From an uncultured Pelagibacteraceae bacterium (GTDB lineage Bacteria; Pseudomonadota; Alphaproteobacteria; Pelagibacterales; AG-422-B15), in contig CABZHU010000001.1 in NCBI GenBank assembly GCA_902525575.1, forward strand, positions 1-51,375: a stretch of 51,375 nt of DNA, in the 5' to 3' direction. Each line of letters opens with the position of its first letter. Positions within the stretch are counted from its first letter, which is position 1. Made by a program: the position numbers and the translations under genes. Positions 44,248 to 51,375 of this stretch are shown piece after piece. Under the pieces are notes generated by a model that did no database searches, was not told the DNA's origin, and worked only from the letters and a program-made list of their open reading frames with translations.

Positions 44248-45069
44248 TTATTGGGGGGAATTCTCAATTGTCTGGACACTTATTTCTAAGTTTTCATTGC
44301 TGTTTCCATAATAAACTCCTCTGATTGGAGCTGCGAAACTCGCATCAAGTCCACAAGATACTCTGATGTATCTCTCATCTGGGGAGCAGCGATTTGTAGG
44401 ATCAAATCCAACCCAACCAAGATTGTTTATGTAAACTTCAGCCCAGGCATGGGTTGCTTGAAACTCAGAATCATTTTCGTTTTTGTGCATGTAACCACTT
44501 ACATATCTTGAGGGTAAACCAATTGATTTAGCTGCAGAAATCATGATGTGAGCCTGGTCTTGACACACTCCTTTTTTTTGTTCCATGGCCACTGCAGCAG
44601 TAGTCTGTGTATTTGTAGTATATGGAACATAATCTACTTTTTCTGAAACAAGTCCTAGAATGTTATGTGCCATTTTTAATATCTCATCATCGTTACAACT
44701 CTCTCTTGCTTCTAAGCCAAGTTCATAAATCTCGTTATTTGGCTGAGTAAGTCTTGTATTTCTCATGTAAACCAAGGGATTAACTTTATCATTTACACTT
44801 TTGTAAACACCATCAGTATTAAATGTCTCTACAACTCCTTTTACAAGAAAGTAAACATTATTCTCTTTCTCTTCACTTTTAAAATTAACTATATTGTTTC
44901 CTTCTGCATCTCGAAATATATCACCACCCTTCTTTTCGTTTCTTGTAACTTCCCAATCAATGATTTTCAAACCATTGTATGAAGAGGGTATAAGCTTAGT
45001 GGTTTGAATTAATCCTAAAAGATTATCATCATAATGGTAATTTGTTGTATGATTAACAGTAAGGTGCAT
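44248..45069 (-). CDS. Transglutaminase-like protease family protein
   Basis: The 273-residue protein has the N-terminal bacterial transglutaminase-like domain (HLTVNHTTNYHYDDNL). The papain-like core follows with Cys169 (KKGVCQDQAH), His207 (ATHAWAEVY) and Asp223 (FDPTNRC), a complete triad. No signal peptide is present, so it acts in the cytoplasm. It is the last gene of a three-gene operon with alpha-E and ATP-grasp proteins; comparative studies predict that such sets make and cut peptide-like products. The substrate is unknown. Confidence 0.88.
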   Translation of the reverse strand: MHLTVNHTTNYHYDDNLLGLIQTTKLIPSSYNGLKIIDWEVTRNEKKGGDIFRDAEGNNIVNFKSEEKENNVYFLVKGVVETFNTDGVYKSVNDKVNPLVYMRNTRLTQPNNEIYELGLEARESCNDDEILKMAHNILGLVSEKVDYVPYTTNTQTTAAVAMEQKKGVCQDQAHIMISAAKSIGLPSRYVSGYMHKNENDSEFQATHAWAEVYINNLGWVGFDPTNRCSPDERYIRVSCGLDASFAAPIRGVYYGNSNENLEISVQTIENSPQ

Positions 45070-45070
45070 A

Positions 45071-46006
45071 TTATCTAAAAAAATGTGATTGAATTTGATT
45101 GTCTAAAAACGATATCTTGGAAACAAAATTTGTAACATACTCATGCAGTCCAAAACTAATTATTGAATCAACTGTTTCTGTTTTGACTGAGTCATGGACA
45201 TCTTTTAGCCCCATATATATATCTGTAATTTTTTCTGGACTACATTTTAGGCTGTTTAAATGATAGACAATATTATTAATACAGAAACTAAGCGACCTTG
45301 AGCAGTCATTATTGAGTATAAAAAAATGAGCAATTTTAGTTGACGTTACATCTCCATCATAAGCCCAACGAAATGCCCTAAAAGAGGATAGTGACCTTAA
45401 AAGTATGATCCATTGTAAATTATCTAGATTACCTCCAATGTAATCGGCCGTTGGCAAAAGAACAAAATATTTTACGTCAAGTAACCTTGCTGAATTATCT
45501 GCTCTTTCAATAAATGTTCCAAGAAATATAAAATGGTAACCATCATTTCTAAGAAGAGAATTAGCCGATCCTCGAAACATATTCACCTGTTGTATTGTCC
45601 ACTCAGTAAAATTCGGTAAGTCTGATCGAGAATATTTATTTTTTTTAAATTCAAGCATTTCTTGGTAAGATTTATTAATTGCAACCCACGCCTCAGGTGT
45701 AAAAGCAGTTCGAACTACTAGTGCGTTGTTTCTTGCGTTTAAAATACAGCTGTAAACTGAAGAGGGATTATCCTCATCAAAGAAAAGATAATCCTCAACA
45801 TTTTCTTGATTAATTTCATTATATTTTTGAAAATATCCTTGAGAAGCACCTGCGGCTGACAAAACAGAGTCCCACTCGTTATGATACCCTTTTGGGTTCG
45901 GAAATAGAGACATGCGATACCCCACATCTAATAGGCGTGCCATTGTTTCAGCTCTTTCCATGTATCTACTGATCCAATATAAATTTTCGGCAGTTCTACT
46001 TAACAT
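45071..46006 (-). CDS. Alpha-E domain protein (DUF403)
   Basis: An all-helical protein of 311 residues. The diagnostic opening MLSRTAENLYWISRYMERAE is present, along with the repeated element FIERADNSARLLDVKY. The family is named for its helical bundle with conserved Glu residues and has no assigned activity. It almost always occurs with circularly permuted ATP-grasp and transglutaminase genes, as here. It starts 5 nt after the ATP-grasp stop. Confidence 0.9.
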   Translation of the reverse strand: MLSRTAENLYWISRYMERAETMARLLDVGYRMSLFPNPKGYHNEWDSVLSAAGASQGYFQKYNEINQENVEDYLFFDEDNPSSVYSCILNARNNALVVRTAFTPEAWVAINKSYQEMLEFKKNKYSRSDLPNFTEWTIQQVNMFRGSANSLLRNDGYHFIFLGTFIERADNSARLLDVKYFVLLPTADYIGGNLDNLQWIILLRSLSSFRAFRWAYDGDVTSTKIAHFFILNNDCSRSLSFCINNIVYHLNSLKCSPEKITDIYMGLKDVHDSVKTETVDSIISFGLHEYVTNFVSKISFLDNQIQSHFFR

Positions 46007-46011
46007 CTTAA

Positions 46012-47433
46012 TTAATCAGCAAGAACCCAAGTGTCCTTGACTCCTCCTCCTTGTGATGAATTCACGACGTATGATCCTTTATTAAGCGCAACTCTTGTAA
46101 GGCCACCTGGGCATAGTTGAGCTTGCTTACCTATCAGGCAGTATGGTCTCAAGTCCACACGTCTTCCTGTTATTTCATTATCAATGAGAGTAGGTGATGA
46201 TGAAAGATCCAAAGTTGGTTGAGCAATATAGCCTTTTGGATTATTTTTTAATTTAAGGGAGAATTGATCAATGGTTTTTTTTGTGGATTTTGGGCCAATT
46301 AACATTCCATAGCCACCAGAGCCATCAACCTCTTTAACAACAAGATTTTTAATATTTTCTAAAACATATTTTAATTCATCATCTTTTTCGCATCGCCAGG
46401 TCTCAACATTTTCAAGAATAGGAGTCTCACCTAAATAAAATTTTATCATTTCAGGAACATAAATATAAATGGCTTTATCGTCTGCAATGCCGCAGCCTGG
46501 CGCAGAACAAATATTAACCCCACCAGTTCGATATGCGTGAATTATACCTGGTACACCAATAACTGAGTTAGGATTATAAAATAATGGATCTATGTAATCA
46601 TCATCAATGCGTCGATATATAACATCAACTTTTTTTGGCCCATCAACAGTTTTCATATAAACAAGATCGTTTTCTACATAAAGGTCACTGGCCTCGACCA
46701 TTTCTATTCCCATTTGATCAGATAGAAAAGTATGTTCATAGTAAGCGCTATTCAAATGCCCAGGAGTTAAGAGTACAACTGTAGGAATGGAGCTATCACA
46801 TTTCTTAGGAGCCAAGCTCATTAGTGTTTGCAGCAATCTTGTGGGATAATCATCGACTCTTTGAACACGGTTTGAATGAAACAAATCTGGAAACATTTTC
46901 ATCATAATTTCCCTATTCTCCAACATATATGACACACCTGATGGTGTTCGACAATTATCTTCCAGAACATAAAATTGATCTCTTCCAGTTCTTACTAAAT
47001 CGACTCCTACAATGGGACTGTATATTTTACGTGGCGGTGAAAAACCAACCATTGACTGGTCAAACGATGCCTTCTTATAAACAATTTCTTCAGGAATTAT
47101 CTTTGCTTTAAAAATTTCTCCACTGCTATAAATATCTGCTAAGAATGCATTGAGAGCTTTGGTTCTTTGGATGACACCTTTCTCAATTTTAGACCATTCA
47201 TGGTTAGTTAATATTCTGGGTATTAAGTCAAAGGGAATGATTCTTTCTGACATTGAATCATCTTGAACTGAAAATGTTATCCCTATTCTTTTAAAATGAC
47301 TTTCAGCTTCTACATTTTTCTTACTGATCGCTGTAGAAGACATTGTTCTTAGCCATGAATTAACATTTAGGTAGTGTTCTCTTATCTCAGCGTTATCGCT
47401 GTACATTTCATCAAACATGCAGTCAACATACAT
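46012..47433 (-). CDS. Circularly permuted type 2 ATP-grasp protein
   Basis: Predicted peptide ligase, 473 residues. Family marks are FDEMYSDNAEIREHY at the N-terminus, PFDLIPRILTNHEW, DLVRTGRDQFYVLEDNCRTP, the ATP-binding glycine-rich KEVDGSGGYGMLIGP and the C-terminal DLRPYCLIG. The ATG at 47433 is the longest start; the fifth codon after it (Met6, 47418) begins the conserved part and is equally plausible. It is the first gene of the operon with alpha-E and transglutaminase proteins. The natural substrate of this family is not known. Confidence 0.9.
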   Translation of the reverse strand: MYVDCMFDEMYSDNAEIREHYLNVNSWLRTMSSTAISKKNVEAESHFKRIGITFSVQDDSMSERIIPFDLIPRILTNHEWSKIEKGVIQRTKALNAFLADIYSSGEIFKAKIIPEEIVYKKASFDQSMVGFSPPRKIYSPIVGVDLVRTGRDQFYVLEDNCRTPSGVSYMLENREIMMKMFPDLFHSNRVQRVDDYPTRLLQTLMSLAPKKCDSSIPTVVLLTPGHLNSAYYEHTFLSDQMGIEMVEASDLYVENDLVYMKTVDGPKKVDVIYRRIDDDYIDPLFYNPNSVIGVPGIIHAYRTGGVNICSAPGCGIADDKAIYIYVPEMIKFYLGETPILENVETWRCEKDDELKYVLENIKNLVVKEVDGSGGYGMLIGPKSTKKTIDQFSLKLKNNPKGYIAQPTLDLSSSPTLIDNEITGRRVDLRPYCLIGKQAQLCPGGLTRVALNKGSYVVNSSQGGGVKDTWVLAD

Positions 47434-47522
47434 AAACAGTGCAATTATTTAATTTTATGCAATTGCCAAATTGACAGATTAATTTTCTATTTAAGGTCAA
47501 AAAATTTGAGTAATAACGTTTT

Positions 47523-47624
47523 ATGAAGAAAAAACTTGTAAAAAGCTTTAATTTCTCCCTTAAATATTTTCCTGGGTTCGTTGTTGTTTACTTCATTTTC
47601 CTTATTTTTGGGGCGATTCTGTAG
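47523..47624 (+). CDS. Small membrane ORF, 33 residues
   Basis: ATG at 47523 to TAG at 47624 gives a 33-residue peptide: a basic N-terminus (MKKKLVKSFNFSLKYFPG) followed by one hydrophobic helix (FVVVYFIFLIFGAIL). It is in the 353-bp gap between the ATP-grasp operon and the thioesterase, with another small ORF starting 6 nt later. No clear ribosome binding site precedes it. The positive-inside layout is protein-like, but coding is unproven. Confidence 0.4.
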   Translation: MKKKLVKSFNFSLKYFPGFVVVYFIFLIFGAIL

Positions 47625-47630
47625 GTTTTT

Positions 47631-47723
47631 ATGTTTGGAACGAAATGGAATTTTAACCCATCACCCCTTAAATTAGACATAGCTCTGACAATCATGCTCA
47701 TGTTATTGATAATACCAAAGTAG
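47631..47723 (+). CDS. Small membrane ORF, 30 residues
   Basis: ATG at 47631 to TAG at 47723 encodes 30 residues. A polar N-terminal half with two Trp/Phe-rich turns (MFGTKWNFNPSPLKLD) leads into a hydrophobic stretch (IALTIMLMLLIIP). It starts 6 nt after the 33-residue ORF ends, so the two look like a tandem pair. The polar half is unusually well composed for chance AT-rich sequence. The function is unknown. Confidence 0.4.
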   Translation: MFGTKWNFNPSPLKLDIALTIMLMLLIIPK

Positions 47724-47786
47724 AATACTATTAATATTTGGTAAAATATAAATGCGTCAATACTATATTCATTTTCCACGCAGAAA

Positions 47787-48206
47787 ATGAAATCTAAAAA
47801 AATTGTTGTTAACTCAAAATACATTGACCAAAATGGGCATGTTGGAGAAGCTGGTTATTTGTCAATCGCAATAGATGCGTTGTGGGAATTCAATAAAGAA
47901 ATCGGCACATCGCAGAAATTTCTTCAATTATCATGTGCACCCGTGACATTTTCATCTAAAATTGATTATCTTAAAGAGGTGTTTGAGCATGAGGAAATCG
48001 AATTTAGAATAGAACGGTTAACTCCTCCTGAAGATAAAAGAAAATGGATACGAAAAATCCTATTATTTAAAAGTTCTGGAGAGTTAGCAGTTAAAATTCT
48101 TGCCAACGGAGCGTGGTTTGATCTTAATTCTAGAAAAATTACAACCCCACCAAATGAAATTACAGAAATCTTTGATAAAAATTTTTACGGTTCAGAAACT
48201 AAATAA
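47787..48206 (+). CDS. Hotdog-fold acyl-CoA thioesterase-like protein
   Basis: A 139-residue single hotdog domain of the 4-hydroxybenzoyl-CoA thioesterase group. The active-site turn is YIDQNGHVGEAGYLSI (Asp14, His18), followed by the long helix and PVTFSSKIDYLKEVFEHEEI. In many relatives the turn reads GHVNN, so GHVGE is a variant. Its substrate is some acyl-CoA. It stands alone and is convergent with dapE, with 3 nt between stops. Confidence 0.75.
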   Translation: MKSKKIVVNSKYIDQNGHVGEAGYLSIAIDALWEFNKEIGTSQKFLQLSCAPVTFSSKIDYLKEVFEHEEIEFRIERLTPPEDKRKWIRKILLFKSSGELAVKILANGAWFDLNSRKITTPPNEITEIFDKNFYGSETK

Positions 48207-48209
48207 TAT

Positions 48210-49355
48210 CTAACTAAAATATTTTTTTAAAACAAGTAAATAAATTTCTTTGAGATTTTCTATATCTTGCAATTTTACATGTTCATCTATTTGGTGAGCT
48301 GTTTCACCAATGAGACCAAATTCGGCAACTTCACAGTAATCTTTAAAAAACCTTGCATCCGAAGTGCCTCCTGTTGTTGTTAGTTCTGCACTTAAGCCAG
48401 TGATTTCATCAGACGAACTTTTTATAATTTCTGTAAAATTTCCCTGTTTAGTTAGAAAGGGTTCCGCTGAATTATTATACTCAACATTGGATACATAATC
48501 AGTATTTTTAACTTGTTCACTGATAATTGTATCAATGGTTTTCATTAAACTCTCCTTACTATGCTTAATATTATATCTAATATTAAATGTACCTTCTGCA
48601 CTTTGAGGCACTACATTTGAAGCGCCATCACTTGAATTTATTCTAACAATTTCTACGTTTGAAGGAGGAAAGTCTTCAGTCCCCTTATCTAATTCTAAAC
48701 TAATTATATTGTTCAAAATTTTAGTGAGAGAGTCGATCGGATTTAGTGTCCATTGAGGGTATGCGACATGGCCTTGTTTACCAGTGATGCTAATTTTAGC
48801 TGTAAAGCTCCCTCTTCTGCCAATTTTAACCATCTCACCCAACTTACTCGGACAAGTTGGTTCACCAACAATACACGAGTCTATTTTTTCTCCATTATTA
48901 CATATTTCCTCTAATACTTTTTTAGTGCCATTTATTGCTGGTCCTTCTTCATCATTAGTTATTAGCAGACTTATAGTGCCTTTGAGTTCATTATTATTAA
49001 TATAGTCTTTCACAGCACAAACAAATGCAGCAATTGCAGACTTCATGTCGCTTGCTCCACGGCCATAAACTTTTCCATCTTTTTCAGTTGCATTAAAAGG
49101 GTCACAGCTCCAGGCGTTTATATCACCAACTGGAACAACATCTGTATGCCCACCAAAACAGATATGAGGTGTACCATTTCCAATTTTAGCAAAGAGATTG
49201 TCTACATCTGGCGTATCGCTATCACTAAATAAATATCGCTTACAATTAAAACCAATGTTTGATAACTCTTTTTCAAGTAAATCTAGTACACCATCATTTT
49301 TAGGAGTCACACTCTGACAAGATATCAGCGCCTTTGTTAATTCGATAACTTCCAT
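48210..49355 (-). CDS. dapE: Succinyl-diaminopimelate desuccinylase
   Basis: Zinc peptidase-family enzyme of the succinylase branch of lysine/meso-diaminopimelate synthesis, 381 residues. Metal and active-site segments are CFGGHTDVVPVGD, GRGASDMKSAIAAF, the catalytic Glu in TNDEEGPAING, IVGEPTC and TTGGTSDARF. It follows dapD by 6 nt in the operon yidC-argB-dapD-dapE. Confidence 0.96.
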   Translation of the reverse strand: MEVIELTKALISCQSVTPKNDGVLDLLEKELSNIGFNCKRYLFSDSDTPDVDNLFAKIGNGTPHICFGGHTDVVPVGDINAWSCDPFNATEKDGKVYGRGASDMKSAIAAFVCAVKDYINNNELKGTISLLITNDEEGPAINGTKKVLEEICNNGEKIDSCIVGEPTCPSKLGEMVKIGRRGSFTAKISITGKQGHVAYPQWTLNPIDSLTKILNNIISLELDKGTEDFPPSNVEIVRINSSDGASNVVPQSAEGTFNIRYNIKHSKESLMKTIDTIISEQVKNTDYVSNVEYNNSAEPFLTKQGNFTEIIKSSSDEITGLSAELTTTGGTSDARFFKDYCEVAEFGLIGETAHQIDEHVKLQDIENLKEIYLLVLKKYFS

Positions 49356-49361
49356 AATACT

Positions 49362-50186
49362 TTACTCTCTTAATAGATCATTAATAGAGGTTTTTTTTCT
49401 TGTATTTTCATCAACTGTCTTAACAATGACTACACAATAAAGACTTGGTTTTGTTGGATCTTCATTTGGCATTGTCCCAGGAACAACGACAGAGTATGCA
49501 GGAACTTCACCATACAGTATTTCACCAGTTGCACGATTAACTATTTTTGTGGAGGTGCCGAGATAAACACCCATAGACAAAACTGATCCTTCTCGAACAA
49601 TAACACCCTCTGCAACCTCGGCTCGAGCGCCTACAAAACAATTATCTTCAATGATTACAGGATTTGCTTGTAGAGGTTCAAGGACACCACCGATGCCAAC
49701 CCCCCCAGAAAGATGACAATTCTTGCCGATCTGAGCGCATGAACCTACAGTTGCCCATGTATCAACCATAGTTCCTTCGTCAATATAAGCACCAATGTTT
49801 ACAAATGAAGGCATCAAGACAACTCCCTTGCCAATAAATGAACCCTCTCGTACTGTTCCATTGGGCACGTGCCGATAACCAGCTGCTTTCCATTGATCTT
49901 CATCCCAATCAACAGTTTTGCCTTTGACTTTGTCAAACCATGATGTGTAAGGACCTCTGAGGATTGTATTTTCATTAATTCTGAATGAAATAAGAACAGC
50001 TTTTTTTAACCATTGATTTACAGTCCACTGATTATCAACTTTTTCAGCAATTCGGAGCTCACCACTGTCTAGTTTCTTTATTACTTGATTTACTGCTTGA
50101 GAAACATCCGTATCACTTGGTGATAAGTTTGCTATATTCTCCCAAGCGCTTTCAATACTCTCTTTTAATTTTTGATTTTCACTCAT
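49362..50186 (-). CDS. dapD: Tetrahydrodipicolinate N-succinyltransferase
   Basis: Transfers succinyl from succinyl-CoA to tetrahydrodipicolinate; its product line is completed by DapE next door. The 274 residues have an N-terminal helical part ([20 protein letters not shown]) and then a left-handed beta-helix of hexapeptide repeats ([38 protein letters not shown]). The gene is 4 nt after argB. Confidence 0.96.
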   Translation of the reverse strand: MSENQKLKESIESAWENIANLSPSDTDVSQAVNQVIKKLDSGELRIAEKVDNQWTVNQWLKKAVLISFRINENTILRGPYTSWFDKVKGKTVDWDEDQWKAAGYRHVPNGTVREGSFIGKGVVLMPSFVNIGAYIDEGTMVDTWATVGSCAQIGKNCHLSGGVGIGGVLEPLQANPVIIEDNCFVGARAEVAEGVIVREGSVLSMGVYLGTSTKIVNRATGEILYGEVPAYSVVVPGTMPNEDPTKPSLYCVVIVKTVDENTRKKTSINDLLRE

Positions 50187-50190
50187 AAGT

Positions 50191-51078
50191 TTACTTTTTT
50201 ATTAATGTTCCTGCTCCTTGCGTTGTCAGGAGCTCCATGGCAACAGCGTTTTGTTTTCTCCCATCAATTAAAGCGACCCCTTTTGCGCCATTTTTTAAGG
50301 TATTAAAGCATGCTTTGATCTTAGGTATCATACCGCTTTTTATAGTGCCTTTTTTTATGTATTGAAATGCTTTTTTACGATCGAGCTCTGTTATCAATTT
50401 CTTATTGTTATCCAGCACCCCTGCTACATCGGTTAAAAGCAATAACCTCTCAGCTTTTACTGACTCAGCGATGTAAGCGGCTGCTGTGTCTGCATTAATA
50501 TTCAATGTATTTTTATTTGTATCAATTCCAAGTGGTGCGATAATTGGAATATGATTACTTTTAAGGGCTTTCATTATCAAATTTTTATCAATACCTTTTG
50601 GCTTCCCCACGAAACCAATATTACCATTCATCGCAATCTTTGCCTCAAGCACTCTTGTAATTACTCCATTAAATCTTTTTGTTTTACCTCCATTTTTTTT
50701 GATTTCATCAGATATTAGTTTATTCAAATCGTGGGACAAAATTCTTTTGACAACTCCAAGCACACTTTTTGTAGTCACCCTTAATCCTTGATACTCTTCA
50801 TTATTAATTTTTCTTTTTTTCAATTCTTTTTCTATTTGAGGACCACCACCGTGAACTACAATAACTTTAATACCCAATTGATTTAATAAGGATATATTTT
50901 TTGCAAATGATTTTAAAAGTGCAGGTTTAGTCAGAGCGTATCCTCCATACTTTATAACGATAATTTTATTCTGATATTTTTTTATAAAGGAAAAAGTTTT
51001 GGTATGGAATTTTTTACCAGATATCCAATATTTTTCTAAAAGCTCTTTGCTTTCAGGCTGTTTATTTTGAAGAGACAT
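50191..51078 (-). CDS. argB: Acetylglutamate kinase
   Basis: Phosphorylates N-acetylglutamate in arginine synthesis. The 295 residues of the amino-acid-kinase fold show the phosphate-binding [10 protein letters not shown], the substrate loop [37 protein letters not shown] and LLTDVAGVL. An N-terminal extension is present, as in the arginine-inhibited type. It begins 4 nt after the yidC stop. Confidence 0.96.
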   Translation of the reverse strand: MSLQNKQPESKELLEKYWISGKKFHTKTFSFIKKYQNKIIVIKYGGYALTKPALLKSFAKNISLLNQLGIKVIVVHGGGPQIEKELKKRKINNEEYQGLRVTTKSVLGVVKRILSHDLNKLISDEIKKNGGKTKRFNGVITRVLEAKIAMNGNIGFVGKPKGIDKNLIMKALKSNHIPIIAPLGIDTNKNTLNINADTAAAYIAESVKAERLLLLTDVAGVLDNNKKLITELDRKKAFQYIKKGTIKSGMIPKIKACFNTLKNGAKGVALIDGRKQNAVAMELLTTQGAGTLIKK

Positions 51079-51082
51079 TTTA

Positions 51083-51375
51083 TTAATTTGTTTTTATTGT
51101 GGTTCTTTTAGTAATAATCCACTGCTGGATAATTGAAAGAACGTTATTCGTAGTCCAATAAATCACTAGTCCAGCTGCAAATTGTGCCAGTAGAACTGTT
51201 ATGAAAAATGGAAAAAACATAAATATTCTTGCTTGAATTGGATCAGGTGGTGCTGGGTTTAATTTTTGTTGAATATACATTGTGACACCCATCAATACTG
51301 GCCAAATGCCAATAATCATAAAAGAAGGGGGATCCCAGGGAATTAAGCCAAATAAATTAAAGATAGTTGTGGGAT
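51083..51375 (-). CDS. yidC: Membrane protein insertase YidC, C-terminal part only
   Basis: Inserts and folds inner-membrane proteins, alone or with Sec. Reading from the right edge on the minus strand gives about 96 residues, beginning with PTTIFNLFGLIPWDPPSF. The last helices of the Oxa1 core are present (WPVLMGVTMYIQQKLNP, PDPIQARIFMFFPFFITVLL, FAAGLVIYWTTNNVLSIIQQ). The N-terminal periplasmic domain and first helices lie outside the window. It is the first visible gene of the operon with argB. Confidence 0.95.
   Translation of the reverse strand, partial: PTTIFNLFGLIPWDPPSFMIIGIWPVLMGVTMYIQQKLNPAPPDPIQARIFMFFPFFITVLLAQFAAGLVIYWTTNNVLSIIQQWIITKRTTIKTN

Overview
The window is a gene-dense, strongly AT-rich bacterial chromosome segment. 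It is most consistent with a free-living, streamlined marine-type alphaproteobacterium. The points in favour are the AT-rich coding style, very short or overlapping gene junctions, the neighbourhood cycM-kdsB-pheA, a small SRP RNA directly ahead of dnaX-ybaB-recR, the def-fmt-truA and argB-dapD-dapE blocks, the large bacterial-type GltB/GltD pair, and the typical membrane-anchored cytochrome c552. TGA is used as a stop codon (gltD, fmt), so the code is standard. No phage, insertion sequence, CRISPR array or plasmid gene is visible. The exact taxon is an inference and cannot be fixed without a search.

Layout. Positions 1-663 carry the first part of uppP (minus strand, cut by the window edge). 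It is divergent from gltD-gltB (glutamate synthase), followed by queG and a YeeZ-like reductase. A minus-strand pair (DMT transporter, alpha/beta hydrolase) faces away from two glycosyltransferases (GT4, GT9) that lead into the translation block thrS-infC-rpmI-rplT-pheS-pheT-lepA-tRNA-Ser(GGA). ThrRS lacks its TGS domain, and infC starts at ATA.

Positions 20.9-34.3 kb are the more variable part. It holds two unlisted small membrane proteins, an MFS carrier, a DnaA-box/AT-rich spot, a structured RNA ending in a terminator ahead of a LysE exporter, a maleate-isomerase-like protein, an orphan acyl-CoA carboxyltransferase, and b561 and c-556 cytochromes. Next come YjbQ, SelO, CspA, a MarR-like protein, a fatty-acid-hydroxylase-family protein, a TPR protein with a perfect 9-bp minisatellite, and a cupredoxin/beta-helix lipoprotein set between small membrane proteins.

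Positions 33.5-43.5 kb return to conserved functions: NlpC/P60 peptidase, AmpG-like permease, CycM, KdsB, prephenate dehydratase, NudC, SRP RNA, DnaX, YbaB, RecR, Def, Fmt and TruA. Position 43.6 kb holds an unrecognised, internally duplicated protein. Positions 44.2-47.4 kb hold the three-gene transglutaminase / alpha-E / circularly permuted ATP-grasp operon, a poorly understood predicted peptide-ligation system. Two tandem 30-residue-class ORFs and a thioesterase follow. The right end is the minus-strand operon yidC(partial)-argB-dapD-dapE.

The least explained items are the LysE leader RNA, the cupredoxin/beta-helix locus, the ATP-grasp/alpha-E/transglutaminase operon, the small membrane ORFs, and the inverted repeat that covers the apparent gltD start codon.
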